Part shown: positions 8,948 to 18,618 of the stretch, in pieces
Numbering within the stretch: position 1 is the first letter of the stretch
How the letters are laid out: every line of letters starts with the position of its first letter
Origin: Oscillospiraceae bacterium
Lineage (GTDB): Bacteria; Bacillota; Clostridia; Monoglobales; Monoglobaceae
NCBI GenBank assembly: GCA_015068605.1
Contig: SVKF01000012.1
Location: 1 to 51,725 of the forward strand
Direction of reading: 5' to 3'
Length of the DNA stretch: 51,725 bases
Program-made: the position numbers and the translations under genes
The notes under the pieces: generated by a model
The model's input: the letters and a program-made list of their open reading frames with translations, nothing else
The model's database searches: none
Told to the model about the DNA's origin: nothing

Positions 8948-11497
8948 ATGAAAAAATTATTTAGAAGAATTGTATCGGTAATGTTGTGTGTTGCAATGCT
9001 CGCATCGTTTGCGGTAACAGGTATTGCAAGTCCTGTGGCAAAAGAAAATGTTCTTATAGCGGAATATAAGGATGCATTAGACTGGTTATCAGCTGACAGA
9101 GTGTCGATTTCGGGCGGCGTATCCGGAACAAGAGCTACTCTTGATTTTTCAACAATTGATGCAAATGATGAAGTTCACGGAGAAGTTCTCAAATATTATT
9201 ATAAAGAAGCAACAACAGTTGGAACTGTTGAAAAATATGCTGATATCAACGCAGTGAATTCTCCTAACAAGAGACTTAGTATGGAATTTTATCTTTCGGA
9301 TAATAAGATTCCATATGAAATCAGACTTATGGCGTATGATGCATCTTATATGATAGGTCAGTTCCAGTTTAACAAATTTGAGGAAGGTGATGACAAGACT
9401 CAGGCGAGAGTCGGCATCTTGGTTCCGGGACAGGCAAGCGGGGCTGAAAGAGCGCATCTTTTCGTTTCCAACGGAGAATGGCATAAAATAGATGTAATTA
9501 TGGATGCAGAAAATGTTAAATACTTTGTTGACGGAAAATATCTCGGAACTTTGAATATTCCGGAGAGGGAAGGCGATGTGCCGGTCAACTTTGGTGCAAT
9601 TCAGTATGTAACAAGAGCTAATACACAAGCGGCTGATGTGGATTCAAATTCCGGTGTTTATTTTGATAATGTAAAGGTTTATCTTTACGACGAAAACTCT
9701 GAATTTTATGGAATTGCAACAGAAACGGATGATAAAATTGTGGTAAAGCTTTCCGAAACTGTTGCTTATAATGAAAAAAATGACTTTGGTTCAATTAGTG
9801 TTTATAATACAAAAACGGAAGAAGTTCTTCAAACGGAAACTCCTGTATTCAATGGAATTGACGAAATAACCATTCCTTTAATAGACGCTGTTGAAGAAGG
9901 CGTTGAATATATGGTTAAACTTCCAGCCACTGTTAAAGGTATATCAGGAAAGAGTTTAAATGAGGTTGCATATTTCACTCCTGAAATTGAAGCGGGATAC
10001 GAATATCTTTACACACAAAACCTTGACTCTTATACAGAGCTTACGGATAACAATACTGATGTAATGAGTACTGGCGGTGCTGCATGGCTTAAGGATAAGA
10101 TAATCAATATTGCAGATTTATCTTCATCAAGCGATGCAGACGATGCGGCGCATAAGAATGTTATGTATCTGACAAATACTTCAAAGACAACTTCGGCTTA
10201 TGACTACCGTGGCGGTATTCAGTTCGGTGGAAACAAGTTTGATATTTCAGAGAATGAATATATTGTTGAATTTGATATGAAAATTCCTAATACGGATTAT
10301 TCAGACTTTTTCATTCAGCCATATACATACATGGAAGGCCTGACTGATTCAGAACAAACAAGAATGAGTATCAGTCGTTCAACATGGTATGATATTCAAA
10401 CAGATCGTCTTAATCAGCTTTGTACTCTTTCTGTGTCTTCCTCAAATGTTATAAATGCTGCAGCAAACACACCGAATCATCCGGGTTGGATTCAGCTGAT
10501 AAGAAATAGTGACAGAGCATTATATGCAAGAGAGTGGAATAATGTTTCGTATCATGGAAATGCTGCTACATATGGGTATACGGTTATGGACCCTAAAGAA
10601 TGGCATACAATTAAACTTGCAATAAGCAAAACAGAAACAGATTATGCAAAAGTTAAGCTTTATGTTGATGATGAGTATGTAACTGATAACACGGTAAGCA
10701 CAGCGGGTTCCGGTGCGACAAATCTCTTATACGGAATAAGATTCTCAGTTATGATTCCGGCTTATTCAACATCACAGGGTCCGTTCCTCTATCTTGATAA
10801 TGTTAAGGTTTCAACCGCAAAAACAACAACGGCTATTGAAAAAATCAGAATTGAAGATTACGATGGCTCTGCATATGGACCTATGACGGAAGATGTTCAG
10901 GTAAGCGCACAGAAGGCTGTTATCCATTTCACAGATGAGGTTGATGTTAGCGAAGCCACAGTTACACTCAGCAGTTCTTCAAGTGAAATAACAACAACAC
11001 TTGGTGCATTTGATGAAACAAATAATACAGTTGAGGCGGTTCTTGACGGAACTCTTAAAAAAGATGTGACATACACAGTTAAAGTCAGTGGGGTTAAATC
11101 TCTTGACGGAAAAACGCTTTCAGATGCAGTTGCAACATTTAAAACAGATGTTTTGGGAAAATTTGTTATTGAAAACTTAATGATTGCAGACGCAAACGGA
11201 GAAAAAATCGATGATGTTAGCGCAATTGCTTTGAATGATGAAGTGAGTGCTAAAGCGCTTATTGTTAATACGCTTGATGAAACAAAAACTGTTGCAATTA
11301 TAACTGCAGTATATAATGACGGAGCAATGACAGATGTTAATTATGCTGAATATGATTTGCCTACGGGAACAGTTATTGATATGGAAAATGAAGTTAGTGT
11401 AACGGTTAATAATCTTGATAAGCTCGTAGTAAAAGGCTATGCATGGGAAAGTTTAGAGAATAATAAACCGCTCATGCCTTATGTTGAATGTAAATAG
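8948..11497 (+). CDS. Secreted surface protein with two LamG-like and two Big_5-type domains
   Basis: An 849-residue exported protein with a signal peptide over ~1-27. Residues ~30-250 and ~355-620 are each LamG-like ('G-E-W-H-K-I-D-V-I-M-D' with 'Y-F-D-N-V-K-V', and 'K-E-W-H-T-I-K-L-A' with 'Y-L-D-N-V-K-V'). Each is followed by an SbsA Ig-like (Big_5) module ('V-K-G-I-S-G-K-S-L', 'V-S-G-V-K-S-L-D-G-K-T-L'). The last ~105 residues form a beta domain often found at the end of clostridial pectate lyases. No catalytic motif is visible, so this is probably a binding or scaffold protein. RBS AAAAAGGAG precedes the start. It lies 31 nt after the second glycoside hydrolase, within the same operon. 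Confidence 0.75.
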   Translation: MKKLFRRIVSVMLCVAMLASFAVTGIASPVAKENVLIAEYKDALDWLSADRVSISGGVSGTRATLDFSTIDANDEVHGEVLKYYYKEATTVGTVEKYADINAVNSPNKRLSMEFYLSDNKIPYEIRLMAYDASYMIGQFQFNKFEEGDDKTQARVGILVPGQASGAERAHLFVSNGEWHKIDVIMDAENVKYFVDGKYLGTLNIPEREGDVPVNFGAIQYVTRANTQAADVDSNSGVYFDNVKVYLYDENSEFYGIATETDDKIVVKLSETVAYNEKNDFGSISVYNTKTEEVLQTETPVFNGIDEITIPLIDAVEEGVEYMVKLPATVKGISGKSLNEVAYFTPEIEAGYEYLYTQNLDSYTELTDNNTDVMSTGGAAWLKDKIINIADLSSSSDADDAAHKNVMYLTNTSKTTSAYDYRGGIQFGGNKFDISENEYIVEFDMKIPNTDYSDFFIQPYTYMEGLTDSEQTRMSISRSTWYDIQTDRLNQLCTLSVSSSNVINAAANTPNHPGWIQLIRNSDRALYAREWNNVSYHGNAATYGYTVMDPKEWHTIKLAISKTETDYAKVKLYVDDEYVTDNTVSTAGSGATNLLYGIRFSVMIPAYSTSQGPFLYLDNVKVSTAKTTTAIEKIRIEDYDGSAYGPMTEDVQVSAQKAVIHFTDEVDVSEATVTLSSSSSEITTTLGAFDETNNTVEAVLDGTLKKDVTYTVKVSGVKSLDGKTLSDAVATFKTDVLGKFVIENLMIADANGEKIDDVSAIALNDEVSAKALIVNTLDETKTVAIITAVYNDGAMTDVNYAEYDLPTGTVIDMENEVSVTVNNLDKLVVKGYAWESLENNKPLMPYVECK

Positions 11498-11511
11498 TTT
11501 TGGAGGCCGAT

Positions 11512-13188
11512 ATGATTAAAAGATTTATTGCAGTATCAGTTGCTTTATACGCAGTTTTGACATCAACTGCAATAGGAGTGTGTGCAAAGGTTACAACAGA
11601 TTTTGAAAAATCTGTTGTAACCGTAAACGGTATTGTTGAGTCGGAAAAAGATGGAGTTATGATAGGAATAGAAGTGTTTGCTCCTGATAAAAGCTATGAG
11701 GATTTAAATTCAGTTCCTTTTGATAAGGTTTCAGGTGTTGTTGCCAATTTTGGTCAGACTGTCAGCGAAACAAACGGAAAATGGGAATATGAATTTAAAA
11801 TCTTTGATAATCCGGCTGTAAACTATGACGCAAAATCAGGCGAATATACTATTGTTATTTTTCCGGATGATGCCGGAGAGTCCTACACGGAAAGGTTTAT
11901 ATATGTTAACCTTGATGAAGCGAAAACTGTTATTGAACAGCTTAAAGCGGCGCAAAAACAGGAGTATGCAGGGATTATAAATAGTGGCAAGGATGCACTT
12001 GGCGTAAATTATAAGTTTTACGAAAGTCTTGATATTGAAAAGATTGCAGACAGACTTTTTGACGAAGTCAGCTCCGGAATTTTTGAAGAAAAGACAATCG
12101 CAGAATGTGTAAATGTTGTTCAGGGAAATGTGCTTCTTGAAGCATTGAATAAAGGGAAAATTAATAATATACTGGAATATACCAAATACTTCAGGCTTGA
12201 TTCTTCCGATATTGCTCCGTTCCTCGAAAAGGATTATGTTTTAAATAATGGGGAGAGCATAACAGATTGGTTGTCAGAAATGGGATTTGAAGCTTTTTCG
12301 AGCTTTGAAGAAAAATTTATAGAGGCAACGGTATTGTGTGTTGTTAAAAATCCTGACGGAGAAGGAAATGTTAAGGAAATTACCGAAGCTTTTGCGAATA
12401 AAATCGGATTTACAGCGCCTTTAAGCAATAAAGCATACAGAGGTGTTATGGGAAATGAATATGAATCCTACGCAAAGCTATTGGAGGCATTAAACGGCAA
12501 AAATGAATCAGGTAATTTCGGCGGCTCCGGCGGTGGCGGAGGTTCATCCGGTGGCGGAGGCGGAAGTTCGTCAGGCGGAAAGAAAGAAAATACAGTATCA
12601 AGCGGAACATATATTCCGAAAGAAACTGAAAAAGCGGAACAGATGAATGTTGATATATTCAATGATATATCCGAAATAAGCTGGGCGAAAGATGCGATTG
12701 TTTATCTTGCACAAAAAGGGATTGTTAACGGAAAATCTGATAATATGTTCTGTCCGAATGATATTGTGACCAGAGAAGAAGCGGCTAAAATTCTTGTTAT
12801 GGCTTTTGCAAAGGATGCCGAAGAAACGGAAATCAGTTTTACGGATGTTGATAAAAACAGCTGGTATTACAGTTATGTCGCAAAGGCGCTCTCGACAGGG
12901 ATAATCAAGGGATATAGCGATGAAATTTTTGGTAGCGGAGATATGATTACTCGTGAAGATTTGGTTACTATGATATATCGTGCCGCAAAGCTAAACGGCA
13001 TAAGCTTAGAGACTGCACCAATTGGATTTTCGGACGAGAATGAGATTGCCGATTATGCAAAGGAAGCAGTGGGTGCACTTGCGGATGCCGAAATAGTAAG
13101 CGGAGTTGATTTTGCGACTTTTGCACCAAAACAACCGGCGTCAAGAGCGCAAATGGCGAAAATAGTTTACAGACTGATGGAACTGTAA
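11512..13188 (+). CDS. Cell-wall-anchored protein with Gly/Ser linker and three C-terminal SLH domains
   Basis: A 558-residue exported protein. ATG 11512 is preferred over the upstream in-frame TTG 11500 because TGGAGG (11501-11506) sits 5 nt before it. After the signal peptide (~1-25) comes an Ig-like domain, an alpha-rich central region, and a Gly/Ser-rich linker near residues 335-360. Three SLH repeats then reach the C-terminus ('W-A-K-D-A-I-V-Y-L-A', 'W-Y-Y-S-Y-V-A-K-A-L', 'Y-A-K-E-A-V-G-A-L'). SLH repeats bind pyruvylated secondary wall polymers, so this is a wall-bound protein. Its organisation matches the protein encoded at 42081-44564, and like that gene it is followed by an ~880-residue protein with SLH at the N-terminus. 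Confidence 0.85.
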   Translation: MIKRFIAVSVALYAVLTSTAIGVCAKVTTDFEKSVVTVNGIVESEKDGVMIGIEVFAPDKSYEDLNSVPFDKVSGVVANFGQTVSETNGKWEYEFKIFDNPAVNYDAKSGEYTIVIFPDDAGESYTERFIYVNLDEAKTVIEQLKAAQKQEYAGIINSGKDALGVNYKFYESLDIEKIADRLFDEVSSGIFEEKTIAECVNVVQGNVLLEALNKGKINNILEYTKYFRLDSSDIAPFLEKDYVLNNGESITDWLSEMGFEAFSSFEEKFIEATVLCVVKNPDGEGNVKEITEAFANKIGFTAPLSNKAYRGVMGNEYESYAKLLEALNGKNESGNFGGSGGGGGSSGGGGGSSSGGKKENTVSSGTYIPKETEKAEQMNVDIFNDISEISWAKDAIVYLAQKGIVNGKSDNMFCPNDIVTREEAAKILVMAFAKDAEETEISFTDVDKNSWYYSYVAKALSTGIIKGYSDEIFGSGDMITREDLVTMIYRAAKLNGISLETAPIGFSDENEIADYAKEAVGALADAEIVSGVDFATFAPKQPASRAQMAKIVYRLMEL

Positions 13189-13225
13189 GCAAATACAAAA
13201 CGAAAGTTTCGAAGGAGGAAGTACG

Positions 13226-15895
13226 ATGAATAAGAAGATTTTAATACTTGTTATTGCTGTATGTGTATTTATGTCGACATTTTCTTTTGGTGTATTTGCG
13301 CAGGGAAATTCGGTTTCGAGTGAGGAGTCTGTAAATTTTCTTACAAATCTCGGAATAATAACAACAGAGATAGAGAATCTTGATGATTCTATCAGTCGTG
13401 AGGAATTTGCAGTATATATCGCAAGAGTATTGAAGCTTGATGCAAGTGCAAGAGAAGATGTCAGATATTTCAGTGATGTTGAAATGGACGGATATGCAAT
13501 CGGGGCTATAAATGCACTGGTTGAATATGGTGCAATTTCTGTCCCTGAAAACAGAAAATTCAGACCTCAGGATGCAATAAGACTTGATGAGGCAGTGAAA
13601 GTTCTCGTTGTTAGCCTTGGATACAGACAAGCCGCAGAAGAAAAAGGGGGATTTCCGTCAGGATATTTGGCGACGGCGACAAGTCTTAAGCTGTTAAGCG
13701 GAGTCAAGGTTAATAATGGTGTTTTAAGCTTTAAAAATGCTTTCGATTTGATTTGCAATGCTCTTGAAGCGCCACTTTTATCCATTGAGGTTTTTCATAC
13801 GGATGAGAGGGTGGTAACTTATTCTGCTGATAAGGATGACACAATCCTGAAAAGTATATGGGAAATAGAAAATATTGAAAGTGTTATAACTTCTGCATAT
13901 GGAATAAGCATGGATGAGACAGTTGTTGAAAACAATAATGAGGTTATAATAAACGGTGAAACCTATACTTTGACAGATGGTTTGAATGTTGACGACCTTA
14001 TGGGAAATGTTGTTAAAGTATATTATAAGGAAACGGCGAAGGATAAGCATAAAGTTATTGTTTCTTTGAAAAAAATGCCAAAAACAAAGGAGATAAATGT
14101 TTCATATAAGGATTTTATAAGCTATAAAGGAAAAAACTTTGAATATTATACCGAAAACGGAAATATAAGAAAAGTTGAGCTTGAAGCTCCTGTGTTTGTA
14201 TATAATGGCTATCCATTAAAAAGAGATATTGAAAATACGCTTAAAAACATAAATAAGGGAAGTATTATTTTAAAAGATACAAACGGGAACGGTTGTTATG
14301 AATATGTTTTCATTAAAGATTACGCCAACCTGATTGTATCCGCTGTGGATAACCGGGTTATTTATGATAAGCTTGGCGGAATGAAAATCGATTTTAAGGA
14401 TTATGATGCAATAAGAGTGTTTACTCCTGAAGGGTATGCGACAGGAATTGATGAAATAAAACAAGGGGAGAGCTTGTCTGTTGCTTTCAATAATTCGGGG
14501 AGGATTATTGAAATTCGCATATCAAAAACGGAAATTAGCGGCAAAGTTGAAAATCATAAAATTGAAAAAGGGACACACTACATAACCGTTGATTCCCGTC
14601 AATATGCCATAGAAAACAGTTATGCAAAGAAGATTGATTCTACATATCTTAATCAGAAGCTGACAGGCGAAAGCTTTAAATTTAAGGTTGATATGTTTGG
14701 GAATATTGTTTATATGGAGCAAATTGATGAATCCATGAAAACGGGATTTATAGTTGATTGTGCTGTGAGTGAAGATGGCTTCGATAAGTTATATATGCTG
14801 AAAATTCTTACTGAAGCAAATAAATTTGAAGAGGTTGCGTTATCGGATAATATTTTGATTAACGGTGGGAAATACCGAAAAGCCGAATCTGCGTTTGGCA
14901 ATATTCCCACGAACGGAGATTATGGTATTAAGCAGATTATAAGATATTCTTTAAACAATGATGGGGAAATCAATGAGCTGATGACAGCGTCATATAATGC
15001 ATGGATTGGTGATAATCCTGAAAATAAAGGCTTCCAGCAGCTCTATGAACGAACAGAAAGTAAACGATATGTTCGAGGAAGACTTGGTTCAAGAGCGGCA
15101 TTGAGCAGTAATTCTCTTGTTTTCTTCCTGCCTTACGGAACAAATGAGTTTGAGGAAAAGGATTGTATTGTTTCAAATTACAATATATTGACGGACGATT
15201 TGATATATCCGTCTAATGCGTATATATTCAGTCGTGACGGAATTATGGTTGATGCTGCGGTTGTTTTTTATGAAAATGAACAGCTTATAAAAAACAGACT
15301 TTATGTGAAACCGATAATCATGGTTGAGGATATCATAAAACAGGTAAATTCCGAAGGCGATGTTATGAACTGCGTGATTGGGTATTCATCTCTTGGAAAA
15401 GTCGAATGGATTGTGCCTGAAGAGGTTTCTGTTGAAGGAATTGAAGAAGGCGACATAGTTATGTTTAATTATGACGCTCGCGGTAATGTGGAAAGTCTTA
15501 ATAATGTGGGATATACCATGCTTTGTGATCGCAGTAACATTTATGAAACAGGAAAACCGCAATGGAGTATGAATAAATATGATTATTTCTATGCGGAATC
15601 AAATGATGCTGTTTCGGAAAATTATCGTGCAGAAATTCAGCTTTCTTTCGGAAAGGTTATCAATGCGACAGATAATGCGATTGCGTGGGACCGTGATAAT
15701 GACGGCAGATTTGACGAAGTTGCACAGTTATCTGCCGGTGTGATGATTTATGACAGTTCTCTAAAAGAAGGGGAAAGAATTCGCATCGGAAAAGTTGAAG
15801 ATATAAAAACTTATGCATCATCTCAGGACGAGTGTGCGAAAATCGTTTTAAGAACACGCGGAGAAGTTGTTGTTGAAGCATTTATCTATCAGTAA
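13226..15895 (+). CDS. Large secreted protein with N-terminal SLH domains
   Basis: An 889-residue exported protein with a signal peptide over ~1-26. Residues ~30-190 form degenerate SLH repeats ('S-R-E-E-F-A-V-Y-I-A-R-V', 'A-I-G-A-I-N-A-L-V-E-Y-G-A-I', 'F-R-P-Q-D-A-I-R-L-D-E-A'). The remaining ~700 residues are beta-rich, with no catalytic motif that I recognise. RBS GAAGGAGGAAG precedes the start. It is the last gene of the operon. It is clearly paralogous to the protein at 44567-47191: same size, same order of domains, and the 'G-G-x-P-x-G-Y' motif between the second and third SLH units. A structural surface-layer or scaffold role is inferred. Confidence 0.75.
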   Translation: MNKKILILVIAVCVFMSTFSFGVFAQGNSVSSEESVNFLTNLGIITTEIENLDDSISREEFAVYIARVLKLDASAREDVRYFSDVEMDGYAIGAINALVEYGAISVPENRKFRPQDAIRLDEAVKVLVVSLGYRQAAEEKGGFPSGYLATATSLKLLSGVKVNNGVLSFKNAFDLICNALEAPLLSIEVFHTDERVVTYSADKDDTILKSIWEIENIESVITSAYGISMDETVVENNNEVIINGETYTLTDGLNVDDLMGNVVKVYYKETAKDKHKVIVSLKKMPKTKEINVSYKDFISYKGKNFEYYTENGNIRKVELEAPVFVYNGYPLKRDIENTLKNINKGSIILKDTNGNGCYEYVFIKDYANLIVSAVDNRVIYDKLGGMKIDFKDYDAIRVFTPEGYATGIDEIKQGESLSVAFNNSGRIIEIRISKTEISGKVENHKIEKGTHYITVDSRQYAIENSYAKKIDSTYLNQKLTGESFKFKVDMFGNIVYMEQIDESMKTGFIVDCAVSEDGFDKLYMLKILTEANKFEEVALSDNILINGGKYRKAESAFGNIPTNGDYGIKQIIRYSLNNDGEINELMTASYNAWIGDNPENKGFQQLYERTESKRYVRGRLGSRAALSSNSLVFFLPYGTNEFEEKDCIVSNYNILTDDLIYPSNAYIFSRDGIMVDAAVVFYENEQLIKNRLYVKPIIMVEDIIKQVNSEGDVMNCVIGYSSLGKVEWIVPEEVSVEGIEEGDIVMFNYDARGNVESLNNVGYTMLCDRSNIYETGKPQWSMNKYDYFYAESNDAVSENYRAEIQLSFGKVINATDNAIAWDRDNDGRFDEVAQLSAGVMIYDSSLKEGERIRIGKVEDIKTYASSQDECAKIVLRTRGEVVVEAFIYQ

Positions 15896-15901
15896 ATAAA
15901 T

Positions 15902-15950
15902 AGGCGGTGTTTAAAAAGTCTTTTTGACTTTTTAAACACCGCCTTGGTTT
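15902..15950 (+). terminator. Strong terminator closing the polysaccharide operon
   Basis: A perfect 19-bp stem (15902-15920 with 15926-15944) and a 5-nt T loop, beginning 7 nt after the stop codon and followed by a T-rich stretch. The stem base is GC-rich (aggcggtg) and the top is A/T-rich. Confidence 0.9.
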
Positions 15951-15961
15951 TAAGAGGATAG

Positions 15962-16079
15962 GAAAAACTTTAAAGCGGACAAACCGAGCCAAAGCCAAGG
16001 CTTTGTTATTCCCGAAGATGTACAAGGGCATGTCATTTATGTAAGGAATAAGATTAGAAACATGGGTGGACTTGAAGCT
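15962..16079 (+). pseudogene. Possible remnant of an unidentified coding sequence
   Basis: After the terminator, one forward frame stays open and reads like protein without a start codon or ribosome binding site: '...Q-G-F-V-I-P-E-D-V-Q-G-H-V-I-Y-V-R-N-K-I-R-N-M-G-G-L-E-A-L-R-Y-F'. It then runs into the antisense strand of the next gene. I do not recognise the family. The stretch may be a truncated end of a lost gene or chance. Confidence 0.3.
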
Positions 16080-18374
16080 TTAAGATATTTCTTGATTTCG
16101 GTATATCTTCAGTTTCCCCACGCCTATTTGTCTGCATTCTTTTTCAAACTCTATGGTTCTGTCGTGATATGGCCCTATTTTTTCCTTTGGAATATTTTGA
16201 TAATCTCCGCTTATCAAAGCATTTGCAGATGTGTTTGCCACAAGTATATCAACCTTATTTAAGTCAGCCAAATCGGCTCTCTTAACTATCAATCTATAAG
16301 GTGTCATAATCACATCATCAATTTCTTTTCCGTTCACAAAAACAGTTGCACTTTCATGAATATAATCAAATTCAAAAATTAAATCATCATCGCCGTCATA
16401 CTCAAATTCTGCTGAATAATACACCTTCCCTGAAAAATTTTTATCAATAACCATATCCTTATCGGTTTGATAAATTTTTCCATCTTTACATATAATTCTG
16501 CTATGTGGTAAAACTTCAAATTTGTCAATTTCACACATCTTATTTAATTTGTCAACGTTTACGCAATCATAGCTTTCATTCGAAAATAAAACAGCAATAA
16601 TTTCCCCACTTTCAAATAAAAAGCTTGTCTTTGAAAGCTTTTTAATGCTTCCGTTTGTGCAGTCGAGCAGGTAACCCTTGTCGGAGTCAGAAAATTTAAT
16701 TTCCGCCTTTTGTCTTTCCTCGCTTTCGTTAAAAAGCATATAAAGTGTCTCGCCCTGTAATTCCCTTTTCATAACCCTTATATGAGGATTGTCGGATTGA
16801 ACAAAACCTTCCGCTTCGCTCACATCATAGCATATTTTTCCCTTGTAATTTTCAAGAATTTCACAAACTTTTTCAGGCATATATTTATCCGTCGGAATAT
16901 AGATTTCGTTATATATTAAATCCGAAAAATGGTTCATTATATAATCATCATCAATAATATCAAAATAAACTTGCTTTTCTTCAAGTTTTTTGCCCATTTC
17001 CCAAAACATCTCTTCACATTCTTCCATACCGCACCACACAGCGCGCATAGGCATATAGAGAGCTGTTTTTGAGCAGACATCACCCAGTCGGCAAAGATAA
17101 GATATTCTTGATAGATAATCATTGAATTTTCTCATATGGTCAACCATAGGCAATTGCGGAACAAAATGAGGTCTGCATTGCAATGAAAGACAGCTGTCCC
17201 GACCCGATGTAATACTCATTATATTTATAATATTTATTCCTCTTATGAATTGATAATTGCAGATATAGCGCATCTGATTGAATGTGACACCGTTCCCGTA
17301 TACCCCGAAAGTTTCTGAAACAGCAAGCTTCTTTCCTGTCTGATTTGCCGCAGATGAGGCAAATCGCGGGAAAAAGTTATTTTCCTTGTTCCCTGGAAAA
17401 ATTTGTCTTAAAATTGAATCAACTCCCGGGATGTGCATATGTCTTAATTGCCTTAATGCATTTCCGTTCTGACGGGAGAAACCGACTAACTGATGATCGC
17501 CGTCCATATGCCCCGTGAAACAGATATTATTATCGTTACACCATTTTTCAATTCTTGCCATATAATGCTCTTCAAAAATCTTTGAACAATAGTCTATGTA
17601 TTCAATTTTGAATTTGTCATTGATTCCGTTGTGAAAAACAGCAGGAAGATTTTCTTTAAAAGAAAGCCCGGTTGTTTTTTCAAAATCTTCGATATTTGCA
17701 ATATAGAAAGGATAATCCAGCATTGGTTCATCCGTAAATATTGCATCTGGGTTTTTTCCGAATATATCTCCCAAGTGCCTTTTATAGCCTTCATATGTCA
17801 ATTCGATAAACTCATCAACTGCGTGTTTATCAAGAAGATAAGGGACATTACTGCCTACTTCCTCTGCGAAATATATATACACTTTGCAATCTTCGTGGGC
17901 AACAAAAGACAATTCATCAATTCTGTTAAAATTTTCATCAAAAGCACAAATTAAATCCGTTTCTTCGATTTTTTCACCTTTTTTTAAGATGACTTCCTTT
18001 TCTGCAATACGCATAGCTCTTGAATCGGGATATTTTTTAATAACTCTTCCGCAAGCGCTCCCCGACGGCCATCCGCCTTCATCATAAAGCCACATTGAAA
18101 TACCTATGCTTTTCGCATACTCAATTGCAAATTTAACAAGCTCAAAAAACTCGTCCGAAAGATAATCAGGAGACATCTCTGTCACCATTGAGTAGGGTCT
18201 GAATTCTTTCGGTTCGGGCAAAATATAGGTTTTCCTAATTCCCTGATATTTCATTTCGTCAAGTTGACTTTTTATAAGTTCACGATTGATAGGGCTGTTC
18301 CATGTCCAGCTATAAATAGGACTTATGTCCGTTTCTTCAATATTTTTAAATTTATCAAAATTGAATTTATCCAT
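16080..18374 (-). CDS. GH106-like glycoside hydrolase (putative alpha-L-rhamnosidase), cytosolic
   Basis: A 764-residue protein without a signal peptide. The N-terminal half resembles the GH106-type barrel: 'P-I-Y-S-W-T-W-N-S-P' at the start, then 'W-L-Y-D-E-G-G-W-P-S-G-S-A' near residues 95-107, a hallmark of this group. 'I-F-T-D-E-P' and a 'G-H-M-D-G-D-H' segment follow. The last ~150 residues look like a jelly-roll domain ('V-F-V-N-G-K-E-I', 'V-D-I-L-V-A-N-T'). GH106 enzymes cleave rhamnose from rhamnogalacturonan fragments. An intracellular copy would act on imported oligosaccharides, which fits the pectin-oriented neighbourhood. The protein is shorter than typical GH106 members (about 1000 residues), so related families remain possible. 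It is transcribed divergently from the M42 operon. Confidence 0.65.
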   Translation of the reverse strand: MDKFNFDKFKNIEETDISPIYSWTWNSPINRELIKSQLDEMKYQGIRKTYILPEPKEFRPYSMVTEMSPDYLSDEFFELVKFAIEYAKSIGISMWLYDEGGWPSGSACGRVIKKYPDSRAMRIAEKEVILKKGEKIEETDLICAFDENFNRIDELSFVAHEDCKVYIYFAEEVGSNVPYLLDKHAVDEFIELTYEGYKRHLGDIFGKNPDAIFTDEPMLDYPFYIANIEDFEKTTGLSFKENLPAVFHNGINDKFKIEYIDYCSKIFEEHYMARIEKWCNDNNICFTGHMDGDHQLVGFSRQNGNALRQLRHMHIPGVDSILRQIFPGNKENNFFPRFASSAANQTGKKLAVSETFGVYGNGVTFNQMRYICNYQFIRGINIINIMSITSGRDSCLSLQCRPHFVPQLPMVDHMRKFNDYLSRISYLCRLGDVCSKTALYMPMRAVWCGMEECEEMFWEMGKKLEEKQVYFDIIDDDYIMNHFSDLIYNEIYIPTDKYMPEKVCEILENYKGKICYDVSEAEGFVQSDNPHIRVMKRELQGETLYMLFNESEERQKAEIKFSDSDKGYLLDCTNGSIKKLSKTSFLFESGEIIAVLFSNESYDCVNVDKLNKMCEIDKFEVLPHSRIICKDGKIYQTDKDMVIDKNFSGKVYYSAEFEYDGDDDLIFEFDYIHESATVFVNGKEIDDVIMTPYRLIVKRADLADLNKVDILVANTSANALISGDYQNIPKEKIGPYHDRTIEFEKECRQIGVGKLKIYRNQEIS

Positions 18375-18422
18375 ACAGAATCACTCACTCCGCAAACATA
18401 ATTTTAACAAGCTTATAAGCAA

Positions 18423-18451
18423 ATGATATCACATATATATAAAATAGTCAA
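18423..18451 (-). promoter_or_regulatory. Promoter of the GH106-like gene
   Basis: On the minus strand, TTGACT (18451-18446), a 17-nt spacer and TATCAT (18428-18423) precede the gene by about 48 nt. Bases 18460-18540, between this and the divergent promoter, hold short imperfect inverted repeats that might be an operator; nothing more can be claimed. Confidence 0.6.
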
Positions 18452-18557
18452 TAAAAATTTAGGAATAATTGGCACGGTCAATCACGCCTAAAAGTCCTAT
18501 TTGGTAAGGATTTTTCCCCATGATTTTTTGATTTTATCATATATGTTTAATATTGGG

Positions 18558-18586
18558 TTGAAAAAATTCAGAAAATAGTATATAAT
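18558..18586 (+). promoter_or_regulatory. Promoter of the M42 peptidase operon
   Basis: TTGAAA (18558-18563), a 17-nt spacer and a perfect TATAAT (18581-18586), with the start codon 33 nt downstream. Confidence 0.75.
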
Positions 18587-18618
18587 ATAATAAATTTTAT
18601 TTTTAGGGTTGAGATTGT

